A stretch of 5,531 bases of DNA from Clostridia bacterium (GTDB lineage Bacteria; Bacillota; Clostridia; Christensenellales; UBA1242): assembly GCA_017503445.1 (NCBI GenBank), contig JAFVTB010000105.1, positions 1 through 5,531 of the forward strand, given 5' to 3'. Position 1 is the stretch's first letter. Every line of letters starts with the position of its first letter. Positions 1 through 5,310 of this stretch are shown one piece after another. A program made the translations under genes and the position numbers. A model generated the notes under the pieces. The model was not told where the DNA came from. It did no database searches and saw only the letters and a list, made by a program, of their open reading frames with translations.

Positions 1-634
1 ACTTCACCATACCAACAATTGCAAACGCAAACGTCACAAAGGTGTAAGTTGCAAGCGTAATGGCAGTGATTTCGTTGTGATTAAAGGTTTTATTTTGATA
101 AACAATAAGCACAGTAATAACAACCAGCGCCAAATTCATAACAAGCAGCAGCCATCCACAAAGCAAATACTTTTTGTTTTCAATTTGCGTTTGTTCATTG
201 GGTTTATAAATTCTTGTGTGCTTAACAAGAAAGAACCTCATTATTGCCAAAATTATATAATAAGTTGCCATTGCATAAAACCACAAAGAATTATGATAAA
301 ATCCAAGCCCTAATTGAAATATTGCGAACGCTGCATTCCAAATAAGCGAACCATAAAGCGAGACATTTATTCTTAAATGTTCATCCGTAAACCATTTTTG
401 AAGAAGTTTATTTTGATTCTTCACTGATTTAAAAAACTTTACTATTTGTGGAATCCTGAAACAAACAACAACCAGCATATAAAAGGCAAAAATATATGAT
501 ATAATGCTTATCACAGATGTTTCCTCACAATAAACCAAGGAATAAACCAAAAGTGCAACAGAAAATGGAAATAAACCAATAATAATTGCCACATGTGGAT
601 ATAAAAGTTTTAATGCAAATTCTTTCATAAACAT
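1..634 (-). CDS. Polytopic membrane protein of unknown function, C-terminus beyond the left edge
   Basis: Reading the minus strand from ATG 634 gives 211 codons with no stop before the window edge, so the gene is 3'-truncated by the window. About six hydrophobic spans are visible, near residues 11-36, 40-61, 89-113, 116-137, 155-180 and 188-210. Charged loops lie between them (KFFKSVKNQNK, KWFTDEHLR, KHTRIYKPNEQTQ). It is therefore an integral membrane protein, probably of the cytoplasmic membrane. I recognise no named family or catalytic motif; similar unnamed proteins seem to occur in low-GC Firmicutes, but that is from memory. ATG 628 (protein starting MKEFALKLLYP) is an equally plausible start. 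Neither start has a Shine-Dalgarno sequence; instead a hairpin ends about 10 nt upstream. It follows the four-helix protein gene by 42 bp on the same strand and may be the third gene of that operon. High confidence that it is a gene, low for any function. Confidence 0.85.
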   Translation of the reverse strand, partial: MFMKEFALKLLYPHVAIIIGLFPFSVALLVYSLVYCEETSVISIISYIFAFYMLVVVCFRIPQIVKFFKSVKNQNKLLQKWFTDEHLRINVSLYGSLIWNAAFAIFQLGLGFYHNSLWFYAMATYYIILAIMRFFLVKHTRIYKPNEQTQIENKKYLLCGWLLLVMNLALVVITVLIVYQNKTFNHNEITAITLATYTFVTFAFAIVGMVK

Positions 635-644
635 CTTATTAAAG

Positions 645-670
645 AAGCGAAATGTATTTACACTTCGCTT
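645..670 (-). terminator. Hairpin between two membrane-protein genes (weak terminator or attenuator)
   Basis: On the minus strand, AAGCGAAGTG (670-661) pairs with CATTTCGCTT (654-645) across a 6-nt loop. This makes a 10-bp stem with one G-U pair. The plus-strand copy has an A-C mismatch at that position, so the structure favours the minus-strand RNA. Only a short, interrupted U tract (CTTTAAT) follows. It lies just after the stop codon of the 677-1048 gene and ends about 10 nt before the next start codon. It may partly terminate transcription or affect initiation of the downstream gene. Confidence 0.55.
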
Positions 671-676
671 ATATCA

Positions 677-1048
677 TTATTTTTTGAAGCCCAAAAACAT
701 TGGGATAAGGCAAAGGAGCATAAAAAGCCCAATCACGCCAACAATAATACCCCAAAGCATCAAGTTCCAAACCATGATCATTGCCATTCCAAGGCCCAAA
801 ATCAAGGTTGCAACCACGCCAAAGGCAATATTGCCAACAAGTTGCCAATTGATTGGCGCTTTGTTTTTTGCCACACGAGCATAAGAGATTATGCCATAAA
901 CAATCAATGCAATTCCACCGATTGCAGTTAAAACAACTCCCGGAACAAAAGCGTTCCATTCAGGCAAAAGGCACATGCACAGCCCTATTGAAAAGGCAAG
1001 CCCTGCCATAATACAAAATATTAATGATATAAAATGACTTTTTTTCAT
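677..1048 (-). CDS. Small four-helix membrane protein with an internal duplication
   Basis: This encodes 123 residues that are almost entirely hydrophobic. Predicted membrane helices lie near residues 6-28, 35-57, 68-93 and 96-120, with a basic loop (ARVAKNKAP) between helix pairs and a GFKK tail. The two halves align without gaps at an offset of 63 residues. G22-L-x-M25 matches G85-L-x-M88, W31-N32 matches W94-N95, G37 matches G100, and I43-G44 matches I106-G107, suggesting a duplicated two-helix unit. The start is fixed by AGGGG (1060-1056) seven nt before ATG 1048; the open frame upstream of this ATG is coding sequence of the preceding gene in another frame. It begins 13 bp after the stop of the charged-protein gene, so the two are co-transcribed. 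The motif GLCMCLLPEWNAF recalls an unnamed family of small Firmicutes membrane proteins (from memory). Function unknown; transporter, sensor or envelope-stress roles cannot be separated. Confidence 0.88.
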   Translation of the reverse strand: MKKSHFISLIFCIMAGLAFSIGLCMCLLPEWNAFVPGVVLTAIGGIALIVYGIISYARVAKNKAPINWQLVGNIAFGVVATLILGLGMAMIMVWNLMLWGIIVGVIGLFMLLCLIPMFLGFKK

Positions 1049-1061
1049 AAAATTTCCCCTT

Positions 1062-1388
1062 TTATTTTTTATTTTTGGAAACTTTGGCGACTTCATATCT
1101 TTCATTTGCCGCTTTGATTCTTGCATTTGCTTCTTCGATTTGTTTTTCTTGTTCAGCGCGAACTTTCGCTGTTCGTTCAGCTGGGCTCATATGTGCATCG
1201 TCCCAAGACTGTTTTGCTTGGGCTTTTGCTTTTTTAAAAGTGTTTGTGCCACGATTTTCTTCAAAATTTGCCTTGGCCTCTGCTTTTGCGGCAGCAAAAT
1301 TTGCTTTGTCAACTTGGTGCTGCGCCTTTGCACTTTCACCCATTTCTCTGAACGCTTTCTTAAAAAAGTTTTCCTTTTTTTCTGCCAT
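1062..1388 (-). CDS. Small highly charged, helical (coiled-coil-like) protein
   Basis: This encodes a soluble protein of 108 residues dominated by Ala, Lys, Glu and Gln, with no signal peptide or membrane span. An amphipathic, Phe-containing N-terminus (ENFFKKAFREMGESAKAQ) is followed by long predicted helices. Residues 72-100 (RTAKVRAEQ to RYEV) look like a coiled coil. An internal repeat is visible: A34-K-A-E-A-K-A-N-F-E-E44 resembles A54-K-A-Q-A-K-Q-S-W-D-D64. The start at ATG 1388 is supported by AGGAG (1400-1396) seven nt upstream; the same frame stays open far upstream, opposite tetR, but lacks such support. It is the first gene of the minus-strand operon, driven by the promoter at 1449-1477 and divergent from the TetR-type regulator. 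Proteins of this look (small, 'KAQHEVDKANF'-like) occur in clostridia as hypothetical proteins, as far as I recall. Function unknown; association with the co-transcribed membrane proteins is an inference. Confidence 0.87.
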   Translation of the reverse strand: MAEKKENFFKKAFREMGESAKAQHQVDKANFAAAKAEAKANFEENRGTNTFKKAKAQAKQSWDDAHMSPAERTAKVRAEQEKQIEEANARIKAANERYEVAKVSKNKK

Positions 1389-1432
1389 AGTTTTTCTCCT
1401 TTTAAATTTCAAATCAAATATTATTCCAACAC

Positions 1433-1461
1433 TTGACTTGTTAATGAAATTATAGTAAATT
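1433..1461 (+). promoter_or_regulatory. Candidate promoter of the TetR-type regulator gene
   Basis: TTGACT (1433-1438) is five of six to the sigma-A -35 consensus. A 17-bp spacer separates it from TAAATT (1456-1461), four of six to the -10 consensus. Transcription would start near 1468, giving a leader of about 77 nt. It lies almost on top of the opposing promoter, so polymerase binding at the two should be mutually exclusive. The weak -10 fits a low-level regulator gene. Confidence 0.45.
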
Positions 1462-1477
1462 ATTGCCATATTTACAA
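1449..1477 (-). promoter_or_regulatory. Promoter of the charged-protein/membrane-protein operon
   Basis: On the minus strand, TTGTAA (1477-1472; four of six) is followed by a 17-bp spacer and a perfect TATAAT (1454-1449). The predicted start is near 1442, leaving a leader of about 54 nt before ATG 1388. The left arm of the 13-bp repeat lies at roughly +12 to +24, where a bound repressor could block elongation or initiation. Confidence 0.7.
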
Positions 1478-1478
1478 C

Positions 1479-1521
1479 TTCCAAAACTTGTTTGAACCCC
1501 ACAAAAAAACAACATTTGTTG
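1479..1521. promoter_or_regulatory. Imperfect palindromes in the tetR leader, possible operator
   Basis: Two small dyads lie upstream of the regulator's start. TTCCAAAACTTGTTTGAA (1479-1496) is symmetric at six of nine paired positions. CAACA-TT-TGTTG (1510-1521) has perfect 5-bp arms and overlaps the right arm of the 13-bp repeat. The second has a 2-nt centre, too tight for an RNA hairpin, so it would act as DNA. TetR-family dimers bind such palindromes, often in front of their own gene. The link is an inference. Confidence 0.35.
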
Positions 1522-1544
1522 GAATAATAAAACCGGAGATAAAA

Positions 1545-2096
1545 ATGAACATTAAAAACAATCAAAGATATAAAATGAGCAGTGAAAAGATTGAAACCGC
1601 TTTTTTGGCATTGATTTTGAAACATAGGTATGAGGATATAACCGTCAGCCAAATATGCGAAAAGGCAAATATCAACAGAAGCACATTTTATTGCCATTAT
1701 GATGACATAAATGACCTTATCATCAAGATTGAAAGCAAGTTTGCAAAAGGCACAGCAAGCATTTTCAATTTTGGCGAGCGTCAAACCCATGAGGCGTTTA
1801 TTGAATTGTTTACATTTGTTAAGGAAAACAAATATTTTTACAAGGCGTTTTTGAATATTCCTTATATAACAAATGCGGAAACCAGCACAAAAATGTCTGT
1901 TTTGGAAAACATTGAACAAAAATCAAATTTTAAATCTTTAAGCAATATTGGAATTTTCTACCGCGCAAGTTTTTTTGGCGCAGGGATTAAAGAAATGTGC
2001 CGCCTGTGGCTTCAGCGCGATTGCAAAGAACCCCCAGAACAAATGGCAAAATTGCTTCTTGAAGAATATGGAAACCGCAAATCATTATTCAAATAA
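1545..2096 (+). CDS. TetR/AcrR family transcriptional regulator
   Basis: This encodes a 183-residue DNA-binding regulator, the usual TetR size. The N-terminal domain shows helix 1 (residues 11-27, SSEKIETAFLALILKH), then the helix-turn-helix T33-V-S-Q-I-C-E-K-A-N-I-N-R-S-T-F-Y-C-H-Y52, with the family hallmark STFYxHY. The C-terminal part (about 70-183) is the ligand/dimer domain. Its G145-A-G through L-W-L-Q and PPEQMAKLL segment resembles the TetR_C_8-type domain common in Firmicutes regulators. GGAG (1535-1538) six nt before ATG 1545 sets the start; the open frame extends 19 codons upstream, but that would cross the leader repeat. It is divergent from the charged-protein/membrane-protein operon, and such regulators typically repress the adjacent divergent genes and themselves. 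The ligand cannot be deduced. A hairpin terminator follows directly. Confidence 0.93.
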   Translation: MNIKNNQRYKMSSEKIETAFLALILKHRYEDITVSQICEKANINRSTFYCHYDDINDLIIKIESKFAKGTASIFNFGERQTHEAFIELFTFVKENKYFYKAFLNIPYITNAETSTKMSVLENIEQKSNFKSLSNIGIFYRASFFGAGIKEMCRLWLQRDCKEPPEQMAKLLLEEYGNRKSLFK

Positions 2097-2128
2097 AAAG
2101 AGTTGACTTTTCACCAACCCTTTTTTTA
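2095..2128 (+). terminator. Intrinsic terminator of the TetR-type regulator gene
   Basis: AAAAAGAGTTG (2095-2105) pairs with CAACCCTTTTT (2115-2125) around a 9-nt loop, with one A-C mismatch, and runs into seven consecutive T. The stem starts inside the stop codon TAA. Read on the minus strand, the mismatch becomes a G-U pair, so it might also act as a back-up stop for minus-strand transcription. Confidence 0.72.
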
Positions 2129-2144
2129 TTTCTAAATTAAAAAG

Positions 2145-2226
2145 AAAAATATTTTTTATTTATTTTTTAAAAAAATAATTAATTTTTATTTATTTTTTTA
2201 TTAAAATTATTTTTTTATAAAAAAAT
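2145..2226. other. 82-nt segment of A and T only, with a 16-bp direct repeat
   Basis: No G or C occurs over this interval between the two convergent terminators. TTTTTATTTATTTTTT appears at 2153-2168 and again at 2183-2198, 30 bp apart. TATTTTTT followed by A-rich sequence near 2161-2178 could form an A/T hairpin. No gene is visible. The segment may be simple low-complexity intergenic DNA or a curved, easily melted spacer. Confidence 0.6.
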
Positions 2227-2241
2227 GGCGAAAACCACCAT
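2219..2241 (-). terminator. Intrinsic terminator of the orphan 163-residue gene
   Basis: On the minus strand, ATGGTG (2241-2236) pairs with CGCCAT (2230-2225) around GTTTT, including one wobble pair. Seven T follow (complement of 2225-2219). It begins 3 nt after the stop codon at 2245. The A's before and T's after can extend the stem. Confidence 0.8.
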
Positions 2242-2244
2242 GTT

Positions 2245-2736
2245 TTATTGATACATACATTCATCTTCTGCCATTTCAGGTGGATTATAAAAACCTTCAC
2301 CTTGAATAGCTTGCAAAACATCAAGGGGCATATTCATTTCAGAAACAACTTGTTCACCATCTTCTGTGCCAAGAACACTGAAATATTCATCAACCATTCC
2401 TTCAACAACATTGATTGCCTGACGCCTTGAAACAACGTTTACAAACACAGTTCTGCCTTGGTTTTGGAAACGATCAAGTGCCATCATAACTTTATATGTG
2501 TCTTGGTTCATTGCGCCCAAAGAAACTTCGAAATCAGTTTCTTCAACCATTTCACTGATTGTCTTCCACATAATTGGGTCATTATACAATCTGTCATTAC
2601 AAAAAACAAGACGCAATATTGCAATTTCATTTAATGAAAATGTTGCAGAAAGCAAACTTTCTGAGCCAGTTTTTTGATAAGGATTTGCGCCAAGAAGGCG
2701 GCGTTTTGTTCTGAATTGTTTAATACTTTTTCGCAT
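2245..2736 (-). CDS. Hypothetical protein with basic N-terminus and acidic C-terminus
   Basis: This encodes 163 residues that I do not recognise. Residues 1-24 hold eight Lys/Arg and no acidic residue (RKSIKQFRTKRRL). After R105 there are 58 residues with no Lys or Arg and 13 Asp/Glu, ending AEDECMYQ. The middle (about 34-110) looks mixed alpha/beta with segments such as SLNEIAILRLVF and TVFVNVVSRRQAINVV. Methionine is frequent (11 residues). There is no signal peptide or membrane span, so it is probably cytoplasmic. The start at ATG 2736 is supported by GAGG (2745-2742) five nt upstream. It is a single-gene unit with its own promoter and a terminator on each side. The basic tail could contact nucleic acid or ribosomes, but that is a guess. 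Confident that it is a real gene because it is flanked by good expression signals; function unknown. Confidence 0.85.
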   Translation of the reverse strand: MRKSIKQFRTKRRLLGANPYQKTGSESLLSATFSLNEIAILRLVFCNDRLYNDPIMWKTISEMVEETDFEVSLGAMNQDTYKVMMALDRFQNQGRTVFVNVVSRRQAINVVEGMVDEYFSVLGTEDGEQVVSEMNMPLDVLQAIQGEGFYNPPEMAEDECMYQ

Positions 2737-2753
2737 AAGTGCCTCGCGTTATT

Positions 2754-2782
2754 ATCCTATCACAAAGGGCAAATTTTGTCAA
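2754..2782 (-). promoter_or_regulatory. Promoter of the orphan 163-residue gene
   Basis: On the minus strand, a perfect TTGACA (2782-2777), a 17-bp spacer ending TGA, and TAGGAT (2759-2754) form a consensus -35 with an extended -10. The start would fall near 2747, only about 10-11 nt before ATG 2736 and just at the GAGG ribosome binding site. The leader is therefore unusually short. An imperfect dyad (TTTTGTCA 2774-2781 against TGA-CG-CAAAA 2787-2796) overlaps the -35. Confidence 0.75.
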
Positions 2783-2804
2783 TATCTGACGCAAAATTAG
2801 GTAT

Positions 2805-2829
2805 AAAAAAAAGCCAAAATTTGGCTTTT
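2805..2829 (-). terminator. Intrinsic terminator of leuS
   Basis: On the minus strand, AAAAGCCA (2829-2822) pairs with TGGCTTTT (2816-2809) around a 5-nt A/T loop. The T run, eight residues in all (2812-2805), continues into the U tail. The stem starts inside the leuS stop codon (2830-2828). It separates leuS from the orphan gene, which then uses its own promoter. Confidence 0.88.
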
Positions 2830-5254
2830 ACTTGCAAACAAAATTGATAAGTTTGTTAGGAATTATGATTGCCTTAACAATTTCCTTACCTTCAAGTTTT
2901 TCTTTAGCAGTTTTTTCTGCGGCGGCTTGAATTTCTTCCTTGCTTTGACCGGCATCAACCATAAATCTTCCAACAATTTTGCTGTTGATTTGAATTGCAT
3001 ATTCGGTTTGATCTTGCACAAGTTTTGTTTCATCGCATTCTGGGAAACCGCTTTTAAAGATGCTGGTTTCTTCACCAATTTCCGCCCAAAGTTCTTCTGC
3101 CATATATGGCGCAAGCGGCGCAAGCAAACGAAGAAGATCTTTCACATGGTCTTGAAGGAAATTCACATTTTTACTTGATTCAAGATTGTATTTATAAAGC
3201 GCATTTGTAAATTCCATCACGCGGGCAACGGCACTGTTAAACGAAAATGTCTTAACATTTGCATCATATTCCTTGATTGCGAAATTGCGGGCAAAATCAA
3301 GGTCTTTTTCCGCCTTGCCATATTGCGCGGCATTTTCACCTGCAGGAAGCGCAAACACATTTTCCACCAATCTTTCCACGCGTTGAAGATATTTCAAGCA
3401 TGCCTTAATGCCATCATCACTCCACGGGCCGCCATCAACAAAGTTGAAACCAAACAGCAGATAAAGTCGCACCGCATCGGCGCCATATTCTTCCAAAATG
3501 TCATCTGGATTGATTACATTGCCCTTAGACTTACTCATCTTCTGTCCATCAGGCCCTAAAATCATACCTTGATGCACAAGTTTGGTAAATGGTTCATCAA
3601 AATTGATAACACCCAAATCATAAAGCACCTTGGTGATAAATCTTGAATACAAGAGGTGTCCATTTGCGTGTTCCATACCACCAACATAGACATCAACAGG
3701 GCAAATTTGATTGATATCAGGTGCAACAAATTTATCTGCGTGTTTAACTGATGGATAGCGCAAGAAATAGAACGAACTGCACACAAAAGTGTCAAGTGTG
3801 TCAGGGTCGCGCTGTGCAGGTTGGCCGCAAATTGGGCAAACCATATTCATATAATCCGCATTTTTTGAAAGCGGGCTGCGGCCATCGGGCTTGTAATCCA
3901 TTGTGTCAGGCAGCATAACCGGCAAGTCTTTCTCAGGAACTGGAACTACGCCGCAATGTGGGCAATGAATGATTGGAATTGGACAACCCCAATAGCGTTG
4001 TCTTGAAACACTCCAGTCGCGAAGTTTATAATTGACTTTTTTGCGACCTTTTCCAAGTTTTTCAAGATGCGCAATGATTTTATCTTTGACACTACGTGAA
4101 GCCATACCCGTGAATTCACCACTGTTGACAAGTTTGCCATTTTGGGCATAAGGAAGCACTGTTTCACCAAACGAATTTTCGATCACCTTAATAATTTCAA
4201 GGCCATATTTGTTGGCAAAAGCAAAATCGCGTTCATCGTGCGCAGGCACACCCATCACCGCACCGGTGGCATAGTTTGCAAGAACATAATCTGCAGTATA
4301 GATTGGCACGCGCTTATTATTGACAGGGTTAATGGCATAAGCGCCCGTAAATACACCTGTTTTTTCAAGAGTTGTGCTTTGACGGGTGATTTCATCTTTC
4401 TTGGAGGTTTCGATGATGTATGCCTTCACCGCTTCTTTTTGCTCTGGCGTGGTCAATTTTAAAGTCAATGGATTTTCAGGCGCCAACACAAGATAAGTCA
4501 CGCCATAAATCGTATCCACGCGTGAAGTGAAAACAGTGATGATATCATCGGCACCCTCAACCGCAAATTCAACTTCAGTTCCAATTGATTTACCAATCCA
4601 ATTTTTTTGCGAAATTTTTGTTTTTTCTGGCCAATCAATGCGGTCAAGCCCCTCCAAAAGGCGTTCAGCATAATCGGTGATTTTGAAAAACCATTGTGTC
4701 AAATCTTTTTTCACAATTTGGGTGTCACAGCGTTCGCAACGACCATCGATAACTTGCTCGTTCGCCAAAACTGTGTTGCAAGAATTACACCAGTTCACAG
4801 GTGCATACTTTTGATATGCCAGCCCCTTTTTATAAAGTTGCAAAAACAACCATTGTGTCCACTTATAATATTCAGGTTCACAAGTGCGAAGAGTATATTC
4901 CCAGTCAAACGCCAATCCTGCGGCCTTAAGTTGCTTGGTCATATGCTCCATATTCGCATTGGTGCTGGTGCGTGGGTGGATACCGGTTTGAAGCGCATAG
5001 TTTTCTGCCGGCAAGCCGAAAGCATCGAAGCCCATTGGTTGGAACACGTTCATTCCCTTCATAATTTCATATTTCGCCAAGGTGTCTGGAATTGTAAAGT
5101 TGAACAGATGGCCAATATGTAGGCGCGAACCGCTTGGATACGAAAACATTTCCAAGATATATTCCTTGTTCACCATATCTTCGGGATTAAACTTAAAAGT
5201 TTTTTGATTTTCCCAAATTTCATTCCATTTTTTCTCAATTGCCTTAAAATCCAT
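2828..5254 (-). CDS. leuS: Leucyl-tRNA synthetase (LeuRS)
   Basis: This class Ia aminoacyl-tRNA synthetase charges tRNA-Leu with leucine using ATP in the cytoplasm. The product has 808 residues, about the family's usual bacterial length, so it is complete. Visible parts in order: the HIGH motif H46-I-G-H49 in the Rossmann fold; FGLPAENYA near 79-87; a zinc-type Cys pair set C156/C159 and C173/C176; the CP1 editing domain with T243-S-R-V-D-T248 and G335-V-P-A-H-D340-E-R-D343; a second set C431/C434 and C473/C476; DTLDTF near 485-490; K572-M-S-K-S576; then the helical anticodon-binding domain (PLAPYMAEELW, 713-723) and the C-terminal domain. AAGGAG (5268-5263) eight nt before ATG 5254 fixes the start. 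Oddities are V246, where Pro is usual, and C492 and F495 in VCSSFYF, where D/E and W are frequent. It is a single-gene unit with a strong promoter and terminator; its short leader has no T-box. Confidence 0.98.
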   Translation of the reverse strand: MDFKAIEKKWNEIWENQKTFKFNPEDMVNKEYILEMFSYPSGSRLHIGHLFNFTIPDTLAKYEIMKGMNVFQPMGFDAFGLPAENYALQTGIHPRTSTNANMEHMTKQLKAAGLAFDWEYTLRTCEPEYYKWTQWLFLQLYKKGLAYQKYAPVNWCNSCNTVLANEQVIDGRCERCDTQIVKKDLTQWFFKITDYAERLLEGLDRIDWPEKTKISQKNWIGKSIGTEVEFAVEGADDIITVFTSRVDTIYGVTYLVLAPENPLTLKLTTPEQKEAVKAYIIETSKKDEITRQSTTLEKTGVFTGAYAINPVNNKRVPIYTADYVLANYATGAVMGVPAHDERDFAFANKYGLEIIKVIENSFGETVLPYAQNGKLVNSGEFTGMASRSVKDKIIAHLEKLGKGRKKVNYKLRDWSVSRQRYWGCPIPIIHCPHCGVVPVPEKDLPVMLPDTMDYKPDGRSPLSKNADYMNMVCPICGQPAQRDPDTLDTFVCSSFYFLRYPSVKHADKFVAPDINQICPVDVYVGGMEHANGHLLYSRFITKVLYDLGVINFDEPFTKLVHQGMILGPDGQKMSKSKGNVINPDDILEEYGADAVRLYLLFGFNFVDGGPWSDDGIKACLKYLQRVERLVENVFALPAGENAAQYGKAEKDLDFARNFAIKEYDANVKTFSFNSAVARVMEFTNALYKYNLESSKNVNFLQDHVKDLLRLLAPLAPYMAEELWAEIGEETSIFKSGFPECDETKLVQDQTEYAIQINSKIVGRFMVDAGQSKEEIQAAAEKTAKEKLEGKEIVKAIIIPNKLINFVCK

Positions 5255-5281
5255 ATGATTTTCTCCTTAAAAACAAGCAAA

Positions 5282-5310
5282 ATTATAGCATAATTGCATT
5301 AAAAATGCAA
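5282..5310 (-). promoter_or_regulatory. leuS promoter (extended -10)
   Basis: On the minus strand, TTGCAT (5310-5305) and a 17-bp spacer precede a perfect TATAAT (5287-5282). The spacer ends TGC, giving a full extended -10. The start would be near 5275, about 20 nt before the start codon and just upstream of the AAGGAG site. No riboswitch or T-box fits in such a leader. Confidence 0.82.

Larger units (their letters stand above)
1419..1529. repeat. 13-bp inverted repeat bracketing the divergent promoters
   Basis: The left arm TATTATTCCAACA (1419-1431) and right arm TGTTGGAATAATA (1517-1529) are perfect reverse complements, 85 bp apart. Each divergent transcript therefore carries the same motif, in the same sense, in its leader. 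The motif ends 30 nt before ATG 1388 on the minus strand and 15 nt before ATG 1545 on the plus strand. Its placement downstream of both promoters suggests paired regulator-binding sites or a shared leader element. Protein binding is not shown. Confidence 0.7.

Noticed and set aside
77..313. Plus-strand open frame of 78 codons
   Set aside because: It is antisense to the polytopic membrane protein gene, has no ribosome binding site, and its composition looks like a shadow of hydrophobic codons.
669..959. 96-codon minus-strand frame inside the four-helix protein gene
   Set aside because: It is a frame shadow of a gene with clear start signals and no independent ribosome binding site.
1049..1126. 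26-codon extension of the four-helix protein
   Set aside because: It overlaps the end of the preceding gene, whereas ATG 1048 has a good AGGGG site at the right distance.
1075..1455. Plus-strand 126-codon frame rich in Ala, Phe and Ser
   Set aside because: It is antisense to the charged Ala/Lys/Glu-rich gene, whose complement naturally gives Phe/Ala/Ser-rich frames. It has no start signals.
1389..1919. N-terminal extension of the charged-protein frame by about 177 codons
   Set aside because: The frame remains open opposite tetR by chance. The AGGAG-supported ATG at 1388 and the promoter at 1449-1477 set the true start, and the extension would cross the promoter region.
2145..2226. Replication origin or CRISPR-like repeat in the A/T-only segment
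   Set aside because: No DnaA-box-like sites, spacers or iterated non-A/T units are present; the 16-bp repeat is low complexity.
4607..5122. Plus-strand 171-codon frame
   Set aside because: It lies wholly opposite leuS, a conserved gene; no promoter or ribosome binding site was seen.
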